Source of the DNA: Steromphala cineraria
Taxonomy: Eukaryota > Mollusca > Gastropoda > Trochida > Trochidae
Length of the DNA: 64,000 nucleotides
Reading direction: 5' to 3'
Assembly (NCBI GenBank): GCA_916613615.1
Contig: OU744730.1
Coordinates: forward strand, 19,323,406-19,387,405
A program made the position numbers and the translations under genes. The notes under the pieces are model-generated. The model made no database searches and was not told where the DNA came from. It worked only from the letters and a program-made list of their open reading frames with translations. Every line of letters starts with the position of its first letter. Position 1 is the first letter of the stretch. Positions 24,148 to 37,200 of this stretch are shown here, one piece after another.

Positions 24148-24290
24148 ATGTTGAAGAATTTTCAGGTGAGTGTAATTGTCACACCTTGCAACAGTGAGGC
24201 TTATACTTTCAAGTGAGGGGCAATCCGTTCTATTCAACATCCTTGTTGCCTTTTTTTCAGTAAACAAATAAGAGTGACCTCCCCTGTCGA
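24148..24290 (-). other. Probable 5' UTR exon of the ML gene
   Basis: On the minus strand a strong donor (CAT then GTAAGTG) sits at 24147-24146, and the first coding exon opens with an acceptor one base before the ATG (TTTCAG then GATGGG at 23398). This exon would join to it across a ~750-nt intron. The transcription start is not visible; the right end given is approximate. Confidence 0.5.
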
Positions 24291-24385
24291 GCTATGCTTT
24301 ACAGATTTTAAAAGCAGTTATGTCCCTTTGTATAAGATTTAAGCTTATCCAAACTCCACTATCGTCAGTGGAGTCTTCAGGTTCA
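24270..24385. promoter_or_regulatory. Putative bidirectional promoter, ML gene / SPIDR
   Basis: The ML 5' UTR exon (leftward) and the candidate first SPIDR exon (rightward, ATG at 24386) lie within about 100-250 bp of each other, which implies one shared promoter. No TATA box was identified. Confidence 0.4.
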
Positions 24386-24440
24386 ATGACTGGCTTCAGT
24401 GAAAACGATGTTAGGAAGAGGGAAACGTTTCAAAAGAAGG
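24386..24440 (+). CDS. Candidate first coding exon of SPIDR
   Basis: A short ATG frame (MTGFSENDVRKRETFQKK) with basic composition ends at a GTAATA donor at 24441 in phase 1. It would need the acceptor AG at 25250-25251 (not the better-looking one at 25243-25244, which gives phase 0) to stay in frame. Vertebrate SPIDR also starts with a short basic stretch, but this sequence does not clearly align. Confidence 0.3.
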
Positions 24441-25244
24441 GTAATAGTTCAATGCAAGGAAATAATACATTGTGATTAGACGTCTCATCAACAAGTCAAA
24501 GTAATCAAAATGACCGAGGATAAAATTCTATAAAATAACAAATTCATCAAACTTCAAAGTTTGTCCACAGCTGAAACTTTGCAAAGATGCAGATTCACAT
24601 CACTCCCTCACACAAGAGAGGGTTCTATCTGGATATATTTTTCGAAAAAAAACTTAAAAGGACAGTCCTATTGGGACTAAAAATTCACGAGACCTTTCCT
24701 GTTTATACAGATATGTACTGTAATAATTACATGGGTTTTTTTCACATTTGATTTCAAATATGTTTTTGAGATTAACATTTCAGTTCTTCCAGACATCTGA
24801 CCAAGAATACAGGCATCATTCAAGAAAGAAAAGAATATTCTACTTGAAATTAACACAATGCTATGGCATAACAATAACATAACTAAAAACTTTTATTATG
24901 AATTGTTTATAAATATTCTTATATTCTATCAACCGAGTAGGACTTCATCTATAAACTTTATTAATGAATTAGCATTATATACAGCAGATTTGTTGTCATG
25001 CATTGCTTAAATCTCAAATTGGCGGATGAAGCGGACAGATTAAGGTGTCTTTAAAGACACATCATTGATATGCACATACATTATTAGTCCATAATCAGGC
25101 AAAAATCTTAACATTATCTTGGTTGGTATTTTCTTTATTTAGATTTCACTTTTTTTCAAAGACGGGAGCACATATAATTTTTCACTCTACTACATTAAAA
25201 ATAAGTGTTAAATTTCATTCATATACATATATTGGTAATTGTAG

Positions 25245-28200
25245 CTGGAAGATGATCTACCATCAAAACACTCTCCTCAAAACTTGGAATGGCAACGGCG
25301 CTCAGAAGGTTTTGCAGATTTTGTGAAGGACAAAAATAATGATGGCAGCAAAGCTAAAAGACTTTGTACACAGAAGTCAGGGGCTCAAAGATTCCTGGAA
25401 TCAAGCTTCGAAACTTTCGCTGATAATGTCTCAGAAACATCAGAGCACAATATTGTTGAAGGTATTAAAGGTTTTTTTATTGTATACACTCGACATCAAG
25501 ATTTAGATTTAAAGTGACACAGAGTATCTTTCTTAAAATTTTATTTGGTTTTGATAAGCTACAAAATATTTAATATGCTGCTTGAAGTTCATATCTCATC
25601 ACTGGACTTGCAAATATACCCATTTATGCATAATATCTCTAAAATGCTTGATTTTATGGAAAAATCAAGAAAACATCTCACATACGTTTAATATTCGAAA
25701 TTATGCATCCAATTTATCTACCTATTAACCACCGCTAGCCCACTAGCCCTTCCTCGCCTATCCCGGTCTCTACTTACTCCTTATATCTACCTATTAGTTA
25801 CAATACATAACAAACACTATGGAATCGAATATATCTTCCTGTCAGCTTATGACAAGGTTTCAAGATTACGTTTGGCAAATTTGCGCGCGCCACTCGAGCC
25901 ACATTGTTCGGTTTTCGATAAAAATCTCTACTTTGAATGGCCGTATTTTCGCTCTAATGTACTGATTGACCGTTAACTTGTTATTTTCAGTAATAGTTAG
26001 TGGTTCCCGATGTAATAACATCGATTTCAAAATTTGACATATGTGATCCTATCAACATACTCTGTGTCTCTTTAAGTTAACCACTGGATCACTTACCAAA
26101 CTTGGCATGGTGAGATGTTTGGAGTTTGTTCACCCTGAGAAAATACAGTTGTTTGTAATAAAATATTACACATGTTTCCAGGAAGGCATAGGACTATGTA
26201 TTTATTCTTTCATATTCAAAAAATAGATTTATTCTGCAATAGCAAAATCCTCTCAAAATGTCCACCTTACCAGGATACAATCTTTTTACATCAACAGGGT
26301 TTCCACTCAGAAGGGTCATCTGTCATATTCTTTTGTTATTTTTGTGCAGATAGAATCTAATCATCAGGGAAAACCAGAGCATCACGTTTTAAAAAACGCA
26401 AAACAGATTAGCCAGGTATCATGTGAATCAAATGGTTGGCAGGAGTCAATTTTCCCTTCCTATACTGACATCAAAGAATTTTACCAGAAACCTTGTGATT
26501 GTTAGGTCAAATATGCAAGTGGGTTGATATGAGAAGCTGTGCAGAGGAAACCCGCTGATATGAGTTTGTATCCTTGGAAAGACAATATTTTGAATTTTCT
26601 TATTTGGGGAAAAATTGACAATTTTCATCAAACTGAGTGAACTGTTTAAGGGTCATTCTAGAAGATGGTAATAGGTGTACTACCAACCTCTACAATGTTA
26701 ACCAAACAGTCTTTTAGAAATTCTAGCAGGGTTAGATTGGTGCATCATCTACTTACAGACTAAGCTATGACAGACATATCCTGTCTCTATACACCCCTCC
26801 TGTCAATTTGAATTTTGTTTATTGATGTGACATTCCAAGTCATTTTTATCAATAATACTGAATTATCTTTTTGTCCGAGATGATAAAATCAAGGTGTTGA
26901 GTTGTTTGATTAATATTGATATTTCACAAGAAGTATTTAAGCCTCAGATATTTGTTACTTTTGTCAACTTGTGTTGATAAATTTGATATCAGAAGACACT
27001 TGGGTAAGATTCTTTATTTCTTCTAGACGTGGAGTTGATATCCTGCTGCTCCAGTGATGAAGACAAAGATGTTGCCAAGGAAGGGAAAACAATCAAAACA
27101 TCAAATAAGGTTCATGAAAAGGTGACTCAGAAAAAGAAAAGTCCTGTAGATACAACTAAAAAGCATCGAACACCGAAAGCAAGCAAGCTTTCTTTTCAAC
27201 GATTGTCTCCAAGTTTCGACATCCCAATCGGAGAATCAGATGAGGAAATTGGTGACATTCAAAGCGAGAGTGGAAATGAGGAGGAAGACGGAAGAAGACC
27301 ATCAACACAACTTGCTGACCTGCATAGACAAGTTTGTGTCTTTAATCAACTGATTTGTTGTTCAAAATTTTATTAACCCTTTTATGCACAACTGATTTTA
27401 AGCTCATCTGGCCTGTAAGGCCCGATGGGCTTATCGCATGGCATGTTGTCCGGCGTCCGTCCGTCCGTCCGTCCGTAAACTTTGTGGAATTTCGACTTCT
27501 TCTCCAGTACCATAAGGCCTGGAAAGCTGAAACTTTGTGTACAGACTCCTTGACTAGTGAGGATTATAAATTGTAGGGCCACAGGGGCCAAGCCTTAAAA
27601 ACCTATTTTCATCTTCTTCTCCAGAAGTATAAGGCCTAGAAAGTTGAAACTTTCTGTACAGACTCCTTGGCGAGTGAGGATTATAAATTGTAGCTTTGGT
27701 GGCCCTGTGACCCCTAATAAGGGCCACAGGGGCCAAGCCCTAAAAACCTATTTTCATCTTCTTCTCCAGAAGCAATTTAGGCCTAGAAAGTAGAAACTTT
27801 CTGTACAGACTCCTTGACGAGTGAGGATTATAAATTGTAGTTTGGTGGCCCTGTGACCCCTAATAAGGGCCACAGGGGGCACGCCCTAAAAACCTATTTA
27901 CATCCTCTTCTCCAGAAGCATAAGGCCTAGAAAGCTGAAATTGACAAGTGAGGAATTTGAATTGTAGATTTGGGGACCCTGTTGCCCCTAATAAAGGCAA
28001 AAGGAACGTCCTTAATATCTATTTTCATCTTCTCCTCCTGAAGTATAAGGCCTAGAAAACTGAAACTTGTCGCCTATATACTTAACTTTATGATTGGTGA
28101 CCCTGTGGCCCCTACAATGAGGGAATCACATTGGCCACACTCTACAGCATAATTGATAATGAAGCCTGATGAGCTACAGAGCCAATGGCTCTATTTTTGT

Positions 28201-31200
28201 ATGATACATGAGTTGTTGATAGAGCTAACAAATTTTATGTTGACAGCTTGAATATTAAAGTGATGGAATTCATGTTTGTTGTTTCCATTTTAACCAGTTA
28301 TTAGTCTATCAGAATTTTTCTCAATTTATTTGCAAAAAAGATAAGATATAATTAGAGACGTGACAATATCTTGTACTCTGATTACCGTATTACCGTATAA
28401 GACACCCTCGAACTAGTCTCATGAAGTATGTATCATCACATGTATTCTTGACTTAATTTTTTTTATTTTGCCTTAGAATCATGAACTTCACAAGTCAATG
28501 TATGTTGTATTAAAAACTGGAAATAGCAAAAATCCATGATATGAAATCTTATGGTTATGATATATTGTGAAACGTCTTTAGTGTCACAAGTGTTAAGGCT
28601 TTTCTACATGCTTAGTCAATTCATCTTTTACTGTTTTAGGTGTCCCCATACAAGAAATCCCAAACCAACAACACCAGTTCTTTTCAGGTAAGAAAACAAT
28701 GTATTATTAATAAAAAAAATATAATATTTAATCAGTCACATATCTCTTTAAAAGTAATCTCAAATGGCAGTGTGACATTAATTTTTGTTTTGTCTTGTTT
28801 ATGTTTTTTGTTGTTGCCATATGTATACAAGTAGGATAATTTAATGTTGCAAGTTCCAAGTCTTTGCATGACATTGATGGTTACCTCCGGATTTATTAAC
28901 CCCAAGCCCTTGACAGTATATAATATTGATATATACAAGGAAAGATTTACCAAATATTGTTGACGTTGAACCAGGCTGAATGAAGGTCATTTTATATCGA
29001 AGGAACAAAAAGAAATCGAGATTAGTATTAAAAGGTTATATTTCTCTGAAACTTTCCTGGTTTGTTTATCATACATAACAGGGAATAAGGAAATTGAAAC
29101 TGTTTACAATTTTATCTCATTTACTTCCTCATCATATGAGACTAACTTATCAAAGAAAATTAATTATACATTGATATTATTATTCTTATCCATTAAATCA
29201 TCAACATTGTGATCATTGTTTATTTTATTTTATTTTCCATATTTTGAAATACAGGCAAATAGAGAACATTGAATACTTAGCAATTAGGACATATACAACA
29301 ATTGGCTGGTACACTTAATTTTGCTAAAACAGGAATGTTTTCAAAGAAATAAATTCAAAGTTGACCATTATTGTAAAAACTTTTCTTCAGTTTCTTATGA
29401 AAGAAAAACATATCTTGATGAATCACAGTAACGTACAATTTCAATTTTATATATGTTTAAACTTTAGTGTAAAACTATTAATACTGCATTTGTTAATATA
29501 CTAATGATTGAATTTACAGGATTATTATTCTGCATTGCAAATCACATTGTGATCATGTTCTTTCAAATCTGTAGATCAAGAATAACAACTTTCAAAACTG
29601 GAACTAAATTCAGTTGGTACAAAATTTCCTAAGTGCACGATAAATATTACTCATGTTTGTAAATATTTGTGTAAGGAACTTTTGTTATAATCATGTACCC
29701 GGTAGCTGGTAATTGATTGTACTTACAAGTTGTTCCTGAGACTTTTTCATGCTATGTTTACTTAGGACACTCTTATCTTTTCATAACCTAGTTTTTTGGG
29801 GAAATCAATTGAAGTCACAGATGGTTTATTTTTTTTAGTAAGTAATAAGTTTATGTGGAAAGTAATATGTTTTTAGAAGGTGTCTAAAACTAAGTTTGAT
29901 AGGTACATCAAAATATGACTAACTTGTAGAAATATCTGAGTGTAAAACTCACAAAGAGTTGTTTAAGTCATCTAATGAAAACGTATGAAAATTGTCATAT
30001 GCCACCTTGATGAAACTATGTTCAAAATATTCAATTGAAGAAAGACACAGGTTTCAAAGTACTCCTCATATTCCATAAAATGCTATACGTGTACCTAGAA
30101 TTTTCTCTAAATGTTATGAATTAACAGTCTTACAATCAGTGAAATGGCATTGGTTGTAAATCTTACCTAGAGGATGGGATTGAAAAACTGACGGTTTGTG
30201 TTCAAAATACATTTGTAGTGTTTGGTTGCCAGCATTCTTTCCTTTTGAATGAATATATGTAATAATAATTTCACCACCTAATCATTTGGTCATGTGCAAT
30301 CAAAAATATCAGATAAAATCTAATGACAGAACAGAACAGAACAACTTGGAATGCAGAGACTTAAAAAGGATTTCATGACTAGTTTATTAGTTTAAAAAGG
30401 AGTCGAAAACAGTTCCTAATTTTTGGGACCCTACAGCTGAGGCAAATTGATTGGCCAACATTTTCTATATTTTAGAAGGCTCTCATAATTATTATGTTTG
30501 CTTTAGGTTCTGGAAGACAGACAAAGGCATGATTAAGCATACTAGAATATTCAGCTGGGAGCATAAAAATTCATTGGCTATTGTGCTATAATATAATATA
30601 TATAATAAATATTGTGTTCACATTTTTGTAATAATAACATGTTTGTTTAAATAAGTCTTATTTTTTTACCAGCAAGTTTATTCCATCTATAGGCTATAGT
30701 ACTTCACTCGCTTCCTTATGAATATGACTTATTAGGAAAACATACATTTACATGAGTAACAAATCCTAATTGACATGTGGCAATTGATGATAAAAGTTTA
30801 TGACATAAATGTAACAAGTGCTGTCTTCTTTAATGATCAATGATAGATAAGGTTTTTCCTTGCCTACGCATAAATTGTATATATATATATTGCCAAAAAA
30901 ATATGACCACAAATCTTTTCACTGGCAGATTGAGTGAAATGTCGGGGGGAGGGGGTCTACCGATTAACAGGTGGGGAGGGGGGGGGGGGGGGGGGGGGGT
31001 GTGTTGTTCATTAAAGCAACATTTGCAAATACATGTATCCTCAGAAAAAAAATAATGAAAAGATCCACATCCGAGTTACAACGGTAAAATTTATATCAGT
31101 AGACACCTTTTGTGACATACTCTATCTGTTTGAAAGGACTCCCCTGCAATATGCAGTTTCCAGAGGTCTCCTACAGGTGATTCTCCAAACACGTCTGGCC

Positions 31201-34200
31201 TGAAGGTCAGTGACTGGGTCAAGGCCATCGATTGGCAGACGCCAGTAAAAGCAGGGAGTCAAGATGAGGGAGAACTCGGAATTGAGCCTGATTCCGCCAC
31301 GAAGAAAAAGGCAAAATATATCAAGTAAGAGAACATAGAACATACAGTTTTTTGAAAAAAAAACCCAACTGAAACATATGTTTGATTCCCCTCTATATTC
31401 AACCCTTTCTACACTACAAGCTAGAGTCTGGCTTAAAAATAATAAATAAATTAAATTTTTGCTAAGGAATTAAACAATAGTACATACAGCTTGCCAACTC
31501 TGAATTTCAGTAACTCATTTGTAACTTGTAAGAATTTGTGTTAAATCATAGGTATATTTATGAATATATATCAAAACACTGGTAATGACTTGCTTAGCAC
31601 ATGAAGATATCTGTTGTTTTTAAATTGTGTAGAGGTGGGCTTGCCGACAAGCTGAATCGACTGCAGGCAAGGGAGAGAACCGCTGTTAGGATTTGGGACC
31701 ATAAACAGAACGAAGATGAAGGCATGAATGTTCAAATTCAAAACTTTATGTGAAATATGACATCTACAGCTAGATGATGATGATGATGATGATGATGATA
31801 ATGATGTTGATGTTGAAGTGGCACTTGAAAATATCAAAACAAATTGTAAAATATCTTTTTAATAACCATTGTCATTTATCTTTTAAAAATATTGAATGTG
31901 TCTCTGCGTCTTTCATTTATGCTCTTTTAGTTTCAAGAAAATGAATCTGTTTCTTAAATGTTGCAGATAGTACTTCAAAAACATGTCTGGTGAAAGTGAT
32001 GCATTTTGAGGTGTTGTATTCTTTACAACTCGCCCACTGTAGAGTGGCAGGGATCAAACATGCTGGTAGTCAATCAGAGGGAAGTCAAGGGAGCAGCCTG
32101 GATGCGGAGGGAGGAGACTGGAAGAGCAGGGTTATTCTGTTTTCCAAACACATGATGGAGAAACTAAATATTCAAGCAGGAACATTGGTCAAGATCTATC
32201 CCCCATGGTAATAACAATTTGATTTACAGATTTCAGATACTTTACAGAGGGGGATCCATGAATTTTGAAGGGAGGGGGTTTTGCATTGAAATTGGTTATG
32301 TTCGACCACTTACGTAGATTTTAATTCCCCTTGATCTACCACTGTTTTATCATTAATTAAACCAAAGAGTTTTGTATCTTTATGGGTTGATTTTAGATTA
32401 TAAGCTACTTATTATAAAGACAAGGATATCTGAGTCTACTCTGATCATTTATTTATGATTTAAGAATCTGAAAATATTGCAGAAGGTTTCATTGGATCGA
32501 ACTCTTGGTCAAGTTCTGATATCAGGTTTTTGCAAAGTTGGGTTTATTATTACATTCCTGTCACTTGAGCTTTAGATAACTATAACATACTTCAATCTCA
32601 ATCATTCTTTGTAAACTTATTGCACTGTTAAACCTCCTCAAGAACAATAGATACAACTCAACATCTCAACAACAATGAGATGATTGGAGGTTAATACAAC
32701 CAGGGTAAACACATATAAAACTCAATTTCAAACACAACATTGATCTTGATGGTGGACATGGTCCTGTGCTATGCTCAATTGACCGCTATCAGAATAGTTC
32801 AGCAACAACGGGCGCGGCTTGCTGTGAGTGGGTTACCTGTTAGATAAACTAAGAGTTTGAAGGGTTGATTCCCTGCCCATAATGAGACACAAGTTGAGAG
32901 ACTTGTGGTGTCATCTGGGCAAGAGACTTTATACAAAATGTGCCTCTGTTTACTCAGCAGGAAATGGAAAAGGACGTGGAAAAGAGTTAATTGTGTTGGT
33001 GGTGACCTTGTAGCGAAAAATATGTCAGCTTGGGTTAGACCAGGATAATAATGTTGGTAGCGCCTTGAGCATGCACAAGTTGATTGAAATGTGCGCCTAA
33101 TAAATAACCATTATTAAAATAGAACCTGGGTGTTAGGGGATGTTAAATTTGCTTATTTGTACAAAAGGAATAAGATAATTCCTGTATTTACTTTTTATGG
33201 TTTTTATGTTCTTACAGGCAGGAGCTGCAGTTGTCAAGCCTTGGAGAGACTGTGCTTCTGTGCACTAACTACACAAGAGTTGTCTCCCCTTCATCTGAGA
33301 CCACAGATAGTCGTGGGGCTTGTTTTAACATGGTGTATGCAGCTGATTGGTGTTGTCCTTGCTCTAAAGGTGTGTCATAGTCATACATTCTCACTTTTAC
33401 AGCATAAAGAATACAATTACTTTCCCACTTTTACAGCATATGAATACAATTAGAAGCATAGAAAAATGTGTTAGTAGTAAATTATTCCTTTTGGTTGTAA
33501 AGTAGAAATATTTACAAATATGGAAAAATTTGAATTGCCAGATTTCCAAAACTTACTTCTTTTATAATATCAGTCTGATACTTCTTAATAAATTTGAATC
33601 TCCTTCTTTTACCTATAACAACTCATTCCTTCAATTCACAATCATCTATGTATGAAATATGGCTTGCTTAAGAGTCATAATACTTTTAACATACTCAAAG
33701 CTGGAAGCTTTGTTGAGTTTTCTTTAATTTTGAGTTTGTCTTCATAAAATGACTCTTTTAGGCTTGCCACTTTTTAAACTCATTTCATACACTGTCATCA
33801 AAATATCACAATTGAATATGGAAATGAATATCTAATAGTTTAAATTATCTATCATAGATCCTACAATATCGGAAGAAGACTGTACGGTGAAGAACATTCC
33901 TTTTCATCCTTCATCCTGTCAGCTTGTGAGTCTTTATGTCTGTCTACACACTTTAAATAACACAATAAAGTAAATGAATATTATTCTGAGGGACAGCTTT
34001 TAGAATATGCTTTACCTTGGGCTTCCGGTTATTACAGGACAGTTTATCACTAGTCAATAGCTTATGTTGGAGTTGGGATTCAAATTCATCTGTCAACAAG
34101 GACAATATTATTCAATAATAGACTGGTGATTATGAGGTAATTACCTATTTTTAAGGATCAAAGAAAAACATCTCAACATTTTTGAGCCACTTCTTGCCCT

Positions 34201-37200
34201 TTCCTTTAGTCACCTTTAGAATGGGTAAGAAGTACCCCCAGAAATATCATAATAAAGGGACAATCCTATAGGGTTATTTTTGTGGAAATGAAATTCGCTT
34301 GTACGCTCTTCTTTATCAAGTTTTCAAATATAAATTGTTACTTGGTTTTGTTATTATCATGTACAAATGGCATTAGATGCATAAACTGAATTTCGTTTCG
34401 GCAATAAATACCCCAATAGGACTGCCCCTTTAAATGAAATAATGTAGTTGTTATCCATAAACTTTGTCTTGTATAATGTTCTTTCACTTTCACAACAGGA
34501 CTCCCAATCCACAGTGTCTGAGGAAGGTTCTCAGGCTATGACAGCCCTCCACACAGTGACAGGGACTCAGATCCCAGCTCCCCCTGTGTGTGACTCATTA
34601 TTGGAGGCAATACAGAGAGCAGGACAACAGTCTCTCAACTTCAGGGCTCTCGTGCAGAGGTGCTTCTGTAATGTCGCTGAAAGGTCAGTTATTAATGTTT
34701 ATATTTTATGGAGGCAGATGAGAAATGAGTGGCACCAGCCTTTATACCCCCACCCCCTCCCCCATTTGAATGAAAGTTGTGTTAAAGGCAAACGCATCTC
34801 ACCTCATCTAAATGTTTTTAGATACTCTCTGCTGGTGGAAGACTGTTATGGGACAATGGCAGTAATACAGTTAGACGAAGACAGATCTATCACAGATTGT
34901 GAAGGGAAACTGTATTCATTTGCTGGTTCCAGAGTCTTGACTCGTACAAACAAGGAAAGGTAAAGCTTTTATTGAAATATTTTTAAGTGACAGCCTTACT
35001 CTTGGATATGTGATTCTATCAATCAAGGATGATATTCATTTACATCATCTTTCTAAGTTACCCAGAAGCTTTTACTAAGAATGAATGAAGCTCTCATAAA
35101 ATATTAATGATTATAGCCCATAAATTTTTATCTCAGGTTGACTCAACTTCTCAATTTTCAGTTTTTGGGGTTTAACTTTAAAACTATTAGACTCAGGAAC
35201 TTCAAATTTGGTGTTGATGTTACCTTTGTGATGCAGATAAGTTCAAAGCAAATACAACCTTATTATTAACATTTTCTATAATGTGTAGTTTGTGTGTTTA
35301 TATGATAATATGAAGGGCTAACATAGAGGCAAAGAAGGAAGTATATAATAACTGATACTTCATGCATGTTTTTAAATGATCTTATTTGCTACTATGATCA
35401 GTTTTGTTACTCTTTAATTCATGATATGCTGTTTGTTTCTGTGGTGTGTTTTGAGTGACATTATATTACAAGTAACTTTTATGTCCTTTTACAGGAACTT
35501 GACCCTATTCAGTGTAGTTGAGGGGGCGTGGTCAGGTCACATGGCTGCACTCTCTAGTCAGGAGAGTCAAGAAGATGAACCGACTCCTTGCACTGTAGGT
35601 TATGCCAAGCTCTGTGCAGTGTCTGAACCTATTTATGAAAAGACTTGTTTTCAGTTAATGACTTTTCTAATATGATTAAAATGTTTACTAGATCTGCAGA
35701 AATGACATGTATTGTGGAGATTTGTATTGTAACAGTTACAAAAATATAGCATACAATACTAGTGAGACTTTTTCTCACATTAGACATTTAGATCCTTTCA
35801 TTTAAAAAGTTTTGTCAATTTCGAAAACAAATTCCATTTTATACATGGGTAAATCGATGTCATAAATGGTGGATCATTCAATGTTGTGCATCTAATGTGT
35901 CAAAAGGGATAAAGATTAGACAGAGTTATTTTGGTTTTTATTCTCATTTGACAGTCGAGCACTGTGCAGTGTCCTGGGTTCTGTTACATTCTGGCACCAT
36001 CTGAGCAAGGTGGATTTACCATGACCCTGAGCAAAGGGGAGCAACCCACTTCTTTCAGACAACCACAGTTCTCTCCCCTTGAGCATGTCAAACAGGTGAA
36101 AAACCTTTGAATTATCTGATCTAACATTATCTAATTTGAGCTCTGAAAAGATTACTAAGAATACATTTTATTATCTAATTCTATATTCTCTGAGTTCTTA
36201 GCTAACCATGTAAATGATATATCTTCAAAATAGTAAAGTGTCTTTGTGCTTTAAATGGAAAAATGTTTAAACAATGCAATTACATCAGTTTTTTCAATCC
36301 ATTTCCACAGCTACAAACAGAGAAGAGGGTTTCATTTCTTGCTTACGTCCTTCATAAAAGAATGGTAAGGGGAGACAACCCTGTCTGGTATGTGACTGAC
36401 CCTAGCTTGTCTCCAGACTACCTGATGGTCAGAGAGAGCTCAAACTGCTGCAGTATATCGCTGACTGGATCTGTTGCTGTCCTCACTGATGTGTATCATC
36501 TCAATGGTACCTTTCCTTACCTTTATCTCAATTGTTGTTACGATTTTCATTATAATTTCTTAACATAACCATATGATATTTAAGAAGACAGGCCCATAGC
36601 ACAAATTTCAGGAGTAGAGGGGGGAAAATTGTCCATATTAATAGCTCAGTGTTTTTCACTGTTGTATAACCCATCATGATATATGATGTATCAGCCATAG
36701 AGTTACAAAAGCCATTGTTTCTTTGTTTGAAAAATGAAATTTTTGGTCCTTGAGAAAAGTGTGGCAGGGTCCGTCCTAGTATGATATGGCATCATTCATT
36801 AAAACAAGAATCGTCTCCAGATGTTTTCAAAATTGACAGAAAATGTCATTGAAGAAAAGCAGAGTTTAAGAAGAAACAATGGCCTATAACATTGAAATTT
36901 TAGAAACCTTTGATATTGGTAAGTTAGAGCTTTGCGCATGATGACATCATTAGTGCCAGATTTTGATATTATTTTGCATTAATCTGCATGGATTGTGTCA
37001 ACAATGTTAGGGCTTGTGTTATTGTGAGGGTCAGATCAAATAGTCACTTGACCTCCCTATATCAATCACTAGGATTGTAGCGATAGATCAAACTATTGAC
37101 TAATCGTAATAGTTGCAGTTTCGATAGTACTTTATCAATAGTCGTTTTTAGAAACAAGAAATAGTATCGATAGCAAGTCTAACTATTGATAGTTTCCGCA

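Noticed and set aside
31571..31837. Serine-rich reverse-strand frame
   Set aside because: It is the complement of the (GAT)n tract and SPIDR exon 31633-31721.
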